DNA of 64,000 nucleotides, taken from the NCBI RefSeq assembly GCF_030272615.1, contig NC_081406.1, forward strand, positions 190,119,391 to 190,183,390, read 5' to 3'. The position numbers were made by a program, and so were the translations under genes. This document shows positions 1-11,128 of this stretch, piece by piece. The first letter of the stretch is position 1. Every line of letters starts with the position of its first letter. Below the pieces are notes generated by a model, which saw only the letters and a list, made by a program, of their open reading frames with translations, did no database searches and had not been told where the DNA came from. Source of the stretch: Cryptomeria japonica. Taxonomy: Eukaryota; Streptophyta; Pinopsida; Cupressales; Cupressaceae.

Positions 1-1091
1 CCACTCAGTTAAGAGATTTTCTGTCACTTTACAAAATAACAGTAATAAAAATCTATCTGCAACTTCACATCTAAAATGCTAAAGCAGATTCTTATTTGCT
101 CAATACAATCTAGTCATAGGACTTATATTGTCCCTCTACAGGGCTCTATACTCTGTTTCTCAAACAGGTCTTCAAGCTTCAGTGCTCGGTAAATACTGTG
201 TAGCAACCCCTATGCTTACACTTGCACGCATGCCTTGTTTATCAACAGTTCCTTATTTATAAACAGTTTGCCAACCGCTTAATCTCCATGATCACATTTC
301 CCATGATCAATCATAGCCATCAGATCTTCAAACTTGACTAGGTTCAATGTATCCTTCAATCTGAAAAATGTTTTACCCCGCCTTGGAACTTGCATACATT
401 TCTTGGAACTTGTGCTAGGGTATTGCGGTTCAATCTAAGTTGTCGATCTTCTTGCCAATTTTCCTTTGCCATAGATTCTTTAACAAACTTGATGCATGGC
501 ATACCAATCATTTAATCAGTTCTAGCTCATCAGCTTTCTTCATTAAATAATGCTTTTATTCATTCAATGCATTCTGTTATTACTCAGTTAGAACTCAATG
601 AATACTAAACTTCACTCGGTAGACATTTTGCCTTCATTAACCGATAGCGATAACCTTAGGGTTTACCGACTAGGTTCCTTAGGGTTTACCAACTAGGTTC
701 TTTGCTCGGTAACATAGTATAGTATTAACCTTACAAACAACAACATATGTAAGATATAAAAACAAACTAAAACATCATGATCTCATCATTGTCTAACTCG
801 GTAATAGTTGCCCATTGAATAACTTATTCCTCCCCATATTCATCATATTCTTTCGATTTCTTTTACTGACTTCTTAATTCTCTTCAAAACATACTTCTTA
901 AGATATGGTAACATCATACTGAATTAGAAAATCAATTTCTTGACATAAATGACAAAATAATAATATTAAGATAGTAAATATCCTTAATCAGTTATATCAA
1001 CAACCTTCTCAATATCCTCATTGAAATGCCAACAATCTCCTAATGTAATGGGAATGCAAACAATCTCCCTTTGTCTGTTATAATGCCAACA
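1..1091 (-). repeat. Element A 3' LTR (partial)
   Basis: This copy matches 6159-7249 nearly base for base. Comparison with the full 1532-bp LTR at 5718-7249 predicts about 440 bp more to the left of the window. It ends at 1091 in GCCAACA (minus-strand start TGTTGGC), immediately beside the polypurine tract. It contains no gene. It is rich in CTCGGT hexamers, as is the rest of this element. Confidence 0.92.
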
Positions 1092-1104
1092 GTCTCCCCC
1101 TTTG
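1092..1104 (-). other. Element A polypurine tract
   Basis: On the minus strand the bases directly before the 3' LTR read CAAAGGGGGAGAC, a standard polypurine tract priming plus-strand DNA synthesis. Its exact abutment to the LTR end at 1091 confirms that end. Confidence 0.8.
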
Positions 1105-1476
1105 GCATTGATGGCAAAACCAATTGATTTGACCTAATTGATTCGGATTCAGATTGTTGTAAAATGTTGATGCTTTCCTCCTGCCATCATATTTCTCCCC
1201 CATACATTAGGCTTCTTCTCCTTTCTTTGGTCTTCTCCCCCTTTGACAACAATGCCAAAAAGTAAAGAACTAAAACATAATTTCTTTCGTTGAGAAGTGA
1301 ATTCCTTGTTGTTATGTATCTACTTAGTCTCGGTCGGAGCATTTTGTCTTCAATTCTTGTTCCCTATTTATTGTTTCCTGCACACCTTTAGAAAGCCTCC
1401 TAAAGTGTGTAAATCAACATCAACTCCTGAAAGAAATTCTATAGAGTTATCGAAGTGATGCTTTCACCGAACTCGG
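1105..1476 (-). other. Element A 3' untranslated interior, no gene
   Basis: This lies between the RNase H stop and the polypurine tract. It contains two more polypyrimidine runs on the plus strand (near 1196 and 1236, CTCCCCC) that could be secondary purine tracts on the minus strand. I see no coding sequence in it. Confidence 0.6.
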
Positions 1477-2010
1477 TCAGTGAATGGAAGATAGGGGTAG
1501 GACCCCTAACTTGCTTCTAAGATACTCAAAAGTGTCCCTTGGTAGTGGCTTGGTGAAGATATCTGCTATTTGTTTCTTTGTGTTAACATATTCCAACACC
1601 ACTTTCTTCTCTTGAACTTCTTCTCTAAGATAATGAAATTTGATAGAGATGTGCTTTGTCTTAGAGTGCATAATAGGATTCTTTGAAATGTTAATGGCAC
1701 TAGTATTGTCACAGAATATAGTTACTAGCTCGGTAACTTTCTCATTTATGCCTTCTAATAGTTGTTTGATCCATTCTATATTAGTGCAATTCAATGTTGT
1801 AGCAACATATTCAGCTTCTGTTGTTGACTGTGAAAAACATCCTTGTTTCTTGCTAAGCCAACTCACTAGTCTTTCTCCTAAAAAGAAAGCTCCTCCACTT
1901 GTTCTTTTCCTGTCACCAATGTTGCCTGCCCAATTAGCATCAGTATAAACTTTTAAATTAAAATCATTTCCTTTCTGATATACTAAGCCATAATCTTCAG
2001 TGCCTTTCAA
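1477..2010 (-). pseudogene. Element A RNase H domain (copia pol C-terminus)
   Basis: The 177-residue frame carries the copia RNase H signature: YTDANWAG near residue 22, GGAFFLG, SWLSKKQ, STTEAEYVA, FCDNTSAI, HSKTKHISIKFHYLRE and the terminal DIFTKPL. It would remove the RNA strand during reverse transcription. It is separated from the RT piece by a frame change near 2010, where the upstream frame runs into a stop at 1997. The acidic residues expected in the active site (D of YTDA, E of EAEY, D of CDN) are present, so this domain itself looks well preserved. Confidence 0.9.
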
Positions 2011-2302
2011 GTATCTGAAAAATTCTCTTGATTGTTGTCATGTGTGTTTCCTTGGGATCTGCAGAAAATATTGCAACTATACCTACTACATGTGCTATAT
2101 GTGGTCTGTTGTGAACAACATATTGCAGTTTTCCAATCATAGATCGGTAAAGTGTCTCATCACCAGATGCAGATTCATCATTCTTTGATAATTTATAGTT
2201 GGTAGTCATAGGAGTATTTACTAGTTTTGAATCCTCCATTCCAAATTTCTTCAAGATTTCCTTTATGTACTTGGATTGGGTAATGAAGATCTCATCTTTC
2301 AT
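1997..2302 (-). pseudogene. Element A RT C-terminal/connection segment
   Basis: This 101-residue piece follows directly on the RT frame, divided from it only by one stop codon at 2303-2305 (TAA, consistent with a CAA to TAA change). It shows copia landmarks after the RT palm: SKYIKEILKKFGMED, then NTPM and ETLYRSMIGKLQYV. It ends prematurely because the frame shifts near 2010-2020; the reading resumes in the RNase H frame. Confidence 0.85.
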
Positions 2303-3307
2303 TTAGAGTATATGTACACCTATAAAATACTTTATCTCACTGATTAGTGACATCTCAAATTCTTTTCTCATTTCATTTCCAAAGTTCTTGCATAGAGAGT
2401 CATTTCCACAAAATATAATGTCATCAACAAATATGGCTAAGATCAGTATTCCATTATCTTCATCATTCTTCATGTACATATTACTGTTTTCACTTGTTCT
2501 TATAAAACCAATTTTGATCAAATAAGAGTGCATTCTCTCATACCATGCTCTAGGTGCTTGTTTCAAACCATATAAAGCTTTTTTCAATTTACATACCTGA
2601 TCTTTATTCTTGTCTTCAACAAATCCTTCAGGTTGTTCAATAAAAACTTCTTCTAATATACCATTCAAAAATGCAGATTTGACATCAATTTGATATACCT
2701 TGAAATTCTTGTAAGCAGCATATGCCAACAATGATCTTACTCCTTCAAGTCTTTCCACAGGTGCAAAAGTCCCACCATAATCAATTCCTTCTTCTTGAGC
2801 ATAACCTTTGCAAACTAGTCTTGCTTTATTTCGAATGACCTCACCTTTTTCATTTAGCTTGTTTCTGAAAATCCACTTTGTACCGATTACATTTTTGTCC
2901 TTCAGTCTTGGGACTAGTGTCCATGTGTCACTCTTCTTGGTTTGATCAATCTCTTCTGTCATAACATTTATCCAATCTTCACTGTTAAATGCCTCTTTTA
3001 CTATTCTTGGTTCAAATTCAGATATCAGACATGTGTTTTGTCTTAGTTTGTTCCTTGTCATCACTGGATCATCCTTATCTCCTATAATCTGACTTGATGC
3101 ATGATGTCTTCTGACATACTTGGCTAATACAGGCTCGGTAGGCTCTGTATGATCTTCTTCATCACTCAGTAACTGGATATTCTCTTGTTTTCCTTTAGCA
3201 ATCTTCTCGGTAGAACTTCTCGGTTGAACATAAACAAATTCATCATAATCTTCGGGTTCCTTGGAATTTCCTTCATCATTTCTTTCTGCAAATTCATCAA
3301 TTTTCAC
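2303..3307 (-). pseudogene. Element A reverse transcriptase
   Basis: The 334-residue frame holds the RVT_2-type reverse transcriptase of copia elements. Visible motifs in order are WTLVPRLKDKNVIGTKWIF, KARLVCKGYAQEEGIDY, APVERLEGVRSLLAYAAY, YQIDVKSAFLNGILEEV, LYGLKQAPRAWYERM and the catalytic box AIFVDDIIFCGND (FVDD in place of the usual YVDD). The polymerase would copy element RNA into DNA in the virus-like particle. The N-terminal part is the variable linker after integrase. It is cut off from upstream integrase by a one-base loss in an A run near 3,395 and from downstream by the stop at 2303. Confidence 0.93.
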
Positions 3308-3378
3308 ATTTGCATTTTCTACTATTTTGTTAGATGATTTGATCAGACATTTAAATGCTTTGCTTCTAGAAGAATAAC

Positions 3379-3630
3379 CTAGAAATGTTCCTTCTTCACT
3401 TTTCTGATCAACTTGCCATTTCTATCATCTTTGTGAACATAGCATCTACTTCCAAATATTTTAAAATAAATTACATTAGGTTTCTTATCATACCAGATTT
3501 CATATGGTGTCTTCAAAGTTCCTTTCTTCAGCTGTACTTGGTTTAGGGTGTAAACTACTATGCTTATTGCTTCTCTCCAAAATGTTTGTGGCACTTTCTT
3601 TTCAATCATCAGGGTTCTGGCACAATCCAC
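3379..3630 (-). pseudogene. Element A integrase C-terminal core
   Basis: These 83 residues include CARTLMIEKKVPQTFWREA and TPYEIWYDKKPNV, the conserved end of the copia integrase core, then FKIFGSRCYVHKDD. It continues the frame of the preceding piece across a stop at 3691 that looks like CAA to TAA. Near 3395 the expected KSEEG reading is lost because one A is missing from an A run, giving a run-on ending at 3379. Confidence 0.85.
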
Positions 3631-3690
3631 AATAGATCTGTTTCTTCTCTCAACTATTCCATTTTGTTGTGGAGTTCTCGATGCAGAGAC

Positions 3691-4599
3691 TTATCTTTTA
3701 ATACCATGATCATTGCAGTATAAGTTAAACTCATCAAATGTGAACTCTCCTCCTCTATCTGATCTAAGACATTTCAGTTGTCTTCCTGATTCATTTTCAA
3801 CTCTTGCCTTGTACCATTTAAACATTTGAAAAGATTCTGATTTTTCTTTTAAAGACATTACTGACATCATCCTTGAGTAATCATCCACAAATAATATGAA
3901 ATATTTATCACCATAATAACTCTGAACTTTCATAGGACCACAAAGATCAGTATGCACAAGATCTAAAATTCCCTTAGGAGTGTAAGACTTACTTGTAAAG
4001 CTTGATCTTGTCATTTTTCCCATCTGGCATCCTCGGCATATAGCATTCTTAGGTTTCTCAAGACTCGGTAAACCTCTTACTCGGTGCTTCTTACTTATTT
4101 TGATCAGATTATCAAAATTTACATGACAAAACCTTTTATACCATAACCAAGTATCATCTATCTTTGCATATAGACACTTATTCTGAGTTGAGTCAAGGTG
4201 AAATGTGTTACCTTTTTTTTGTGTCCCGGTAGCAACTAACTTTCCATGCTTGTCATGAACTTTGACAATTCCATTCGTAAATTCTATTCGGTAACCTGTA
4301 TTGTTTAGCTGTGCTACACTCAACAAATTGTATTTCAAACCTTTAACCCAATAAACATCATTGCATTTTGCATTGTCAAGAAGTGATATAGATCCTTTAC
4401 CGCTTACCGGACATTGTGCATCATTACCAAATCTTACATAGCCTCCATCATAATCTTCTAATATAACAAACTTGTGTTTATCACATGTCATGTGATGTGA
4501 ACATCCACTATCTATAATCCAAGAATCATTTTTGCTTATGTGAGATATTAGGGCTTTTTCTTCATACCTTTCTTCATTTGACCAATCTTTGATAGCCAC
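3691..4599 (-). pseudogene. Element A protease, gag-pre-integrase and integrase N-terminus
   Basis: The 302-residue piece starts with the aspartic protease active site WIIDSGCSHHMT near residue 28. It then has the zinc-binding HHCC region of integrase (CHVNFDNL and CRGCQMGK) and the integrase core with its first two acidic residues (LVHTDLCGPM, LFVDDYSR) and the third near SDRGGEF. Protease cuts the polyprotein; integrase inserts the cDNA. It is joined in frame to gag upstream through a single stop at 4714 (K then TAG). Confidence 0.9.
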
Positions 4600-4713
4600 A
4601 TAAACAACTTCCTTTGTATCAGTTTCATCTGATTTATCATCATTAGATTGCTCATCAGCTATTAGGCATGTCTTCCTTCTGAAATCTCGATGTCCTCTGT
4701 AATGATTGTCTTT

Positions 4714-5652
4714 CTATTTGTCATCTCGGTAATCTCTCTTTTCACTAGATTCTCTATCAGGACAGTTTGAGGCCATATGTCCTATCTTATCACAATTGAA
4801 ACATTTCAAAGGTAGTTTTCCTTTATACTTACCTTTGCCTCTCGGTAACGTTCTGGCTAATAGTGCTTCAAACTCTTCTTGTTTCCTGATTTCCTCATAC
4901 AGCTTGTGTGTTTTTTCCATATTCTTGCGAAATCTCTCACTTGCTCCACTGTGATCTCCTTCAGTGTACTTACTCATTCTATCATTGTAATCATCAGATT
5001 CATCAAGATGAAAAGAACTGAAAGCAGATTCTACTTTATTTACTGATGACCCACTATTATCAAAATTACTTAACTCAAAAGCATGTAGCTTACCAATAGT
5101 AGCATCTAAAGAAACTGGCATATTGGGTACAGACCTCAATTCATTGATTGCAGAGACTCGGATTGCATAAGCTGGTAGAAGGGTTCTTAACAACTTACTT
5201 GTTATATGCTTTTCTTCAATAGTTCCACCTCCTCCTTTGATTTGATTGACAATCTCTTTTAACCTTGTACTGTACTGGGTTATGTTCTCACCTTCATTCA
5301 TCCTCATAGATTCAAGTTGTCCTCTTAGACTATCCACTTTTTCTCTTTGAACATGTTCATCACCACCATACACAGATATGAGCTTATCCCACATTGCCTT
5401 TGCATCATTGCAGCCTTCTAGATCATTAAACTCTGAGTCGGTCAATGCAGATGTTACCTCAATCATAGCTTGAATATGTTCTTGTTTTTCCTTTATCTCT
5501 TCCATTGTCAATGGATAGGTGCTCGGTGTAAGAAAATCAATCTCTAGATAATATACAGCATATTCTCCAACTCCTGATAAGTGCAGCTTCATCCTTTTCT
5601 GCCATGTAGAGAAACTTGACTTGTTCAGCTTCGGTGCATCCCTCTTGTACAT
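4714..5652 (-). pseudogene. Element A Gag (UBN2-type) with zinc knuckle
   Basis: The 312-residue frame begins MYKRDAPKLNKSSFSTWQKRM, the start of a copia Gag of the UBN2 group. The helical capsid-like core follows (AMWDKLISVYGG, ITQYSTRLKEIVNQI), and near the C-terminus is a perfect CX2CX4HX4C knuckle, CFNCDKIGHMASNC. Gag forms the particle and binds element RNA. The start lies about 50 bp downstream of the primer site, the normal place. The frame originally ran on into protease; a single TAG at 4714 now ends it. Confidence 0.92.
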
Positions 5653-5703
5653 CTTTGGATCTTTGCCTCAAGTACCTTTAAACTTTTTCTTCCAGAGTCC
5701 AAA

Positions 5704-5715
5704 GCTCTGATACCA
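5704..5715 (-). other. Element A primer-binding site (tRNA-iMet)
   Basis: The minus strand reads TGGTATCAGAGC, complementary to the 3' end of plant initiator Met tRNA, two bases from the inner end of the 5' LTR at 5718. The same 12-mer is found in elements B, C and D of this window. Confidence 0.92.
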
Positions 5716-5717
5716 AT

Positions 5718-7249
5718 TGATATTTCTAATACTAAATGTTTAGTACAGATGCCAAGCTAATAAGATGAGAGGGGGGGGTGAATCATACAAACTTAATCTT
5801 CCATAAAAAACAGCAGATTCAACCTCGGTAACCTTACCAAAAAAATTGTAAAGCATGCAAACTCATAAACAGATAAGATCACAAAACATATAACACCAGA
5901 TTGAACGTGGAAACCCAAATAGGGAAAAACCGATGTGGGATTTTGGACCCACTAAGAAATATACTATTCTAGAGTATGCTCGGTTAAAAGTAAATCCTGT
6001 TAAAGATTACAAAAACTTTGCTAGATGTGACCCGGTTAAGGGATTTCCCTCAGATCTATTAGGATCTTCACTTTGTTAGAAGTGACCTTGTCAAAGGATT
6101 TCAAACACTCAATCAGAATGTCACCTTGCTAGAGGATTTACAAATAAGACCGTTAAGTCCACTCGGTTAAGAGATTTTCTGTCACTTTACAAAATAACAA
6201 TAATAAAAATCTATCTGCAACTTCACATCTAAAATGCTAAAGCAGATTCTTATTTGCTCAATAGAATCTATTCATAGGACTTATCTTGTCCCTCTGTTGG
6301 GCTCTATACTCTATTTCTCAAACAGGTCTTCAAGCTTCAGTGCTCGGTAAATATTGTGTAGCAACCCCTGTGCTTACACTTGCCTGCATGCCTTGTTTAT
6401 CAACAGTTCCTTATTTATAAACAGTTTGCCAACCGCTTAATCTCCTTGATCACATTTCCCATGATCAATCATAGCCATCAGATCTTCAAACTTGACTAGG
6501 TTCAATGTATCCTTCAATTTGAAAAATGTTTTACCCCACCTTGGAACTTGCATACATTTCTTGGAACTTGTGCTAGGGTATTGCGGTTCAATCTGAGTTG
6601 TAGATCTTCTTGTCGATTTTCCTTTGCCATAGATTCTTTAACAAACTTGATGCACATCATACAAATCATTTAATCAGTTCCAGCTCATCAATTTTGTTTA
6701 TTAAATAATGCTTTTATTCATTCAATGCATTCTATTATTACTCGGTTACAACTTGGTGAATACTAAACTTCACTTAGTAGACATTCCGCCTTCATTAACC
6801 GATAGCGATAACCTTAGGGTTTACCGACTAGGTTCCTTAGGGTTTACCGACTAGGTTCTTTGCTCGGTAACATAGTATAGTATTAACCTTACAAACAACA
6901 ACATATGTAAGATATCAAAACAATCTAAAACATCATGATTTCATCATTGTCTAACTCGGTAATAGTTTCCCATTGAATAACTTATTCCTCCCCTTATTCA
7001 TCATATTCTTTCTGTGTCTTTTACCAACTTCTTAATTCTCTTCAAAACATACTTCTTAAGATATGGCAACATCATACAGAATTAGAAAATCAATTTCTTG
7101 ACATCAATGACAAAATAATAATATTAAGATAGTAAATATCCTTAATCAGTTATATCAACAACCTTCTCAATATCCTCATTGAAATGCCAACAATCTCCTA
7201 TTGTAATTGGAATTCCAACAATCTCCATTTTTCTGTTATAATGCCAACA
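5718..7249 (-). repeat. Element A 5' LTR (complete, 1532 bp)
   Basis: Its boundaries are set by the primer site on the left and by the end of homology with the 3' LTR on the right (TG...CA on the minus strand). About 180 bp from the inner end is a GGAAACCC..GGGAAAAACC motif also present in the LTRs of B and of the remnant at 24,297. Between 5961 and 6173 a run of short dyads is visible (ATACT/AGTAT, CCC/GGG, GATC/GATC, CACTT/AAGTG, CCTT/AAGG, CCTT/GAGG, CTC/GAG). No gene is present. Confidence 0.93.
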
Positions 7250-7666
7250 TGTAGATCCTTCTCCTCCAGTCTTGATGTTATTTAGGTAGCACTATGCCTC
7301 TTCATCATAAACAACAACTCAACATCTTACCCATCCTGCTTGTACACTGTACATAAGCTTGTCGTTTGCAAACTACTTACTTGGTTCATTTATCTTCTCC
7401 ACGTCAACACATTACTTACTGGTCATCATACCATATCAATCTCCAATACTTGTCTTCAACACAAGTTAGCACTAACTTGTGTACCGGTGACTTTAATGAT
7501 CATTATGTTGGATGACATTTTCCCTTACCGGTGACCTGCTATGCTTAGTTGACAATCATCAATGACACCATTTCTGGTATGCATCAATGACAACACTACC
7601 CATTCAATCTCCCATACCGTTTGCCATCCTATACTGGTTGACATCAATGACAACACAATGCCAACA
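7250..7666 (-). repeat. Element B LTR remnant (outer end)
   Basis: This 417-bp stretch matches 14,419-14,835, the outer end of element B's LTR, at roughly 90 percent identity by eye. It starts exactly where element A ends, so A split this LTR and the rest should lie left of the window. It ends GCCAACA, that is TGTTGGC on the minus strand. Confidence 0.85.
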
Positions 7667-8574
7667 AAAACTTAAAAAGAGGAGTTGAAACCAAAAACCT
7701 TAGCAGTGTTCGTTATCTATGGTTCCTTTTGGTCATGCTTACGAGTAATGTCATCGTGTTGAAATACTACACTTCACACATAATAAATTTGTAACAACAA
7801 AAAAGGTGGCATCGTCCCTATAAATCATCGGGGAGTAATAACGGTCATATGGAAGTTAAAATCCAAGGGGTGGGTAATCCCCCTTGGATGAATTATCTAA
7901 AAAGATAAAATTTTAAATGAATTTTACCTCCACTAAGTTAAACCTTAGAAAACCCCATTAGGGTTTGGTTGTGTACAATGCTTTGAAATTTATTTATCTT
8001 GATGAATTTTAGTGGATGATAATGGGTCAAGTGTGACGCATATGATAGGAAATAGGACTTAGTTGTTTTAGTCCACAAGCAATAGGCCACCTTGAACCTT
8101 TTTCTATATAGCTACCATTGTGGGTAGCAACCATAGAGAAATTGTCTGGGAGATTGACCTTAGAAAGGGTTGCGTACCCACCAAACAGTTTACATTGAAA
8201 CCATAGTTAGAAACAAGAACTACATATTTTCCACCTTGATCTCATGTTGAAATGGGTATGTAGGCAGTCTAGGGATGGAGTTGTCCCTAGTACCCAAGCA
8301 TTTGAAGATGGGGATTAGGATGTTGGTTAAAGGCAAGTAGTTGGTTTTCGAATTTCCTTGGTCTCTCAATCGAAGGGTATAGAAATACTAATTGGAAGAT
8401 TAAAAAATTTCAATGCATACTCGAAAGGAATCCTATATGGATTTGCTTGACTTTCTGAGGCTTTAGGCCAAATTCTGAGGCTAAACTCAAGCTTATCTTA
8501 TTCTATTATTTACTCCTAAGGACGACAACCTCGGTGCACTCCTAGTAGAAGAGTGTAGTCTTTAGAGAGTGACC

Positions 8575-8773
8575 CGGGACCTGAATGGTCCCGATGACTC
8601 TAAAGTCTCTAGCCAGAGCACTCCCTATTCTATATGAATATATGCCTACCCCATTTGGGTAGATGCCTATCTGAATTGGATAGATGAAACCCCCTGTCCT
8701 GCATGGACAAATGCCTAACCCGTATGGTTAGATGTGCATCCTTGTTGGATGGATGTCTATCCTGTTTGGATAG
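8575..8773. repeat. Tandem mini-hairpin array in S1
   Basis: Eight short inverted repeats follow one another, each with a 5-base loop. Arms are CGGGACC/GGTCCCG (8575-8593), CTATTC/GAATAT (8625-8641), CTACCC/GGGTAG (8646-8662), CTATCT/GGATAG (8667-8683), TGTCC/GGACA (8695-8709), CTAACC/GGTTAG (8715-8731), CATCC/GGATG (8737-8751) and CTATCC/GGATAG (8757-8773). The last seven have centres 21, 21, 27, 21, 21 and 21 bp apart and are usually followed by GATG or ATG. Arms change between units, yet both sides change together. Confidence 0.85.
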
Positions 8774-9299
8774 ATGTACCTAAGTATGTGATTGAATAAA
8801 ACACAATTAAGAATTAAAAAAAAATTAGTCAAAATTTTTGGGTTAAGATTAGTGGGCCATTACATATTTAATTAAAGAGGGTTTGATCCTATTTGAGTTG
8901 ATAGCTACAATAGTCCACCCCTTTTTTATCATAAACATTTTGGTGAACATGTTTTGTTACATTTCATTTTGATTTTAGAAAAAAAAATGTATCCCAAGCA
9001 TTGTTTATGTCTTTCATTGTGTGTGTTTAGATTAAATTTGCATTTGTAATTCTTTATTTTATTACATTGTATCATTTCATTTCAATAGTTACAACATGTT
9101 TTTGCTTTCTTTTATTATAAAGTGATAAAACAAACAAATTTCTCACTTGGAGAAAGTAAGTTAGTCAACTATGTTTGATCTATTTTTATAAGACTTTCAT
9201 GTCTTTGATGAGTTGTTTACTATTGATTACTTTCATATGCTAGATGAATCCCTTGGTGAATTCATCTTTATTCACTTATCCTCTGCATCTCATAAATCA

Positions 9300-9900
9300 A
9301 ACTTTTGATAAAGATTGATGAACATGATACATGTGATTGGTTACAAGAATGAACCTGAGAAGGCTATGATTGTTGTGCATCTTCATCCGGATGTCCCTCA
9401 ACCTCAAAAGATAGTAGTGATTGTTGCTAAAGGTGGTAAGCATCCTAACTGAATCTTAAATTTTGCAAACCAGCTCACCCAAAGAGATAAGATGAATCAA
9501 CCACATAGTTATCATGTAATTGCTCACACATACAACACAAAAAATAATAATCAACCTAATTCTGTGTAATTTTTTCCGTATTATTATTCTTCTCTTCCTA
9601 CTTCTCAACTAGTTCTTCATCATGCACCTTGTCTTACCTAACATCTTGGAAAGGAATCTGATCTTGTTGAACAACTTCGTGCTACTCTAGCTTTGCTTGC
9701 ATACCATAGAATGAATCAAGAACCTTTGAAGAAGGTAGTTGTTCCATCTTCCATGATACCTAATGATGTAGCAACTTCTTAACAATGTATGCATGCAACT
9801 CAGACACACATTATGTTTTACCAACATGAGTTGCCTTATTTGGTGATTTCAAAACCAATGTGATCCTCTTATGATTATTGTGCTACAATAAGTTATATAT
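9300..9900 (+). pseudogene. Decayed Ty3/gypsy gag/pre-protease fragment in S1
   Basis: Plus-strand reading gives short conserved pieces separated by stops: NEPEKAMIVVHLHPDV near 9350, DLVEQLRATLA near 9660, then PLKKVVVPSSMIPNDVA near 9725 and FYQHELPYL near 9815. The block resembles the region between Gag and protease of Athila/Tat-type gypsy elements. S1 has lost the WELIQNLP part that S2 keeps. The fragment is far too broken to encode a protein. Confidence 0.55.
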
Positions 9901-11128
9901 TTTTTAAACTACTAATTCAATTAAAATTGCGTTTAATTAACTTTCTTTGATTAGGTGTTGTGGAGTAAGATGTTCACAAATGTTCTATCTCACCCAAACT
10001 TAGAGTATCCTACAAGAGTAAACTAAGATCAACATATAATATTTAAATATAATTTAAATGATATGCATACACAATAAAAAATAGTAAACATGTATGTGCA
10101 AAAAAGTATACCATATAACTGTAGGCCAAATAAAATGGCCAAAAGGGTACCATGATGAGCCTGTGAAATTTGATCCTCTTTCATCAATTGTTAAATCCCA
10201 CATAAATATACATTATTACTAATATATCTTATAAATATTAATTTAAGATGTGATTCCCATCTATAAATTTAAACATGTACATATTAGGTGTTGATGTGAT
10301 GCCCACCTATTTAATAAATAAAAAAATTTAAAAATATTAAATATTATTTTGAATGCAAAGTATTATTTTATTTTAATATATTTGACAAATTTTACCTCTC
10401 ATACATATGTGGGTGTACAAGTTGTTGTATAAAAGGTCAATAACATACCACATTCTAGTGCTACACCCTGAAAAGCATAATGTTTGCATCCATTTAATTT
10501 AGCTCTATAATTAAAAATCTATCTACATTTACAAATTTTAAGTATTTAATAGATAAAATGATATAAATTCAAATCAACAATACCTACATTCAACAACTCA
10601 TTTGTCAACACAACATCATCCGATGCACCACCCTAATGACCTCCACTACTCCCATAACATCTTCACTGATAATGAGAACACAAATGAGAGATGGAACACA
10701 CTCTTTGCATACGGTATCTCCCAAATCATACATTTCAATAGTTTGGGTATATGTGAGAGCTAGGGTCACTCGAGATAGATAGTCTAATTAATGCATCATC
10801 CTGTGAAAAATAAGGCTGGGAAATTTAGGGAAAGATAATTTAAATAGGGAAGTGTTTAGAAAAGGATAAATGAATTAATTAATAGAAGACTTATGATAAA
10901 ATAATTATTTAATTAGACAAGACAATTTTAAGTGTCTCCATGTCTGCTTCTCTAGGGATGGACCTTAAGATGTTCATTCTTTGCATTTCTTCCATTTGGT
11001 CCCTTCTTTTCCCACAGTTGCCTTGACTCGTGGGCAGTAGTATTTCCTTGTCTTCTACCAATAGGAGGTATTCTTTGTTGTCTTTTCATTTTCCTGCTTC
11101 TAGTGAAGTTGTCTTCTCCCATCTTCCC

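Larger units (their letters stand above)
1..7249 (-). mobile_element. Element A: Ty1/copia LTR retrotransposon, 3' LTR cut by window edge
   Basis: The same sequence lies at 1-1091 and 6159-7249 at a constant offset of 6158, so these are the two LTRs of one element read on the minus strand. Between them, from high to low coordinates, are an initiator-Met primer site, gag, protease, integrase, reverse transcriptase and RNase H, which is copia order. The LTR starts TGTTGGCATT on the minus strand. Just right of 7249 lies DNA belonging to element B's LTR, so A was inserted into B; the five bases TGTAG at 7250-7254 should be the target-site duplication, but its partner is outside the window. The frames are broken in several places, so the copy is dead. 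Confidence 0.93.
7667..10940. repeat. Segment S1: 3.3-kb duplicated gypsy-derived segment
   Basis: The segment is repeated in direct orientation at 14,836-18,138, with about 94-95 percent identity by eye. It ends at 10,940 in CAATTTTAAGTGTCTCCA, the complement of an LTR start of the TGTAGACACTTAAAATTG type. Inside are a hairpin array (8575-8773) and a decayed plus-strand gypsy gag/pre-protease piece (about 9300-9900). S1 lacks about 34 bp that S2 has near 9690. No intact gene is present. Confidence 0.85.

Noticed and set aside
1640-1948. Plus-strand frame opposite element A RNase H
   Set aside because: Antisense shadow of a domain with clear RNase H motifs.
8625-8773. CRISPR-like array
   Set aside because: Units of 21 bp without constant repeats or unique spacers of CRISPR length, in plant retroelement DNA.
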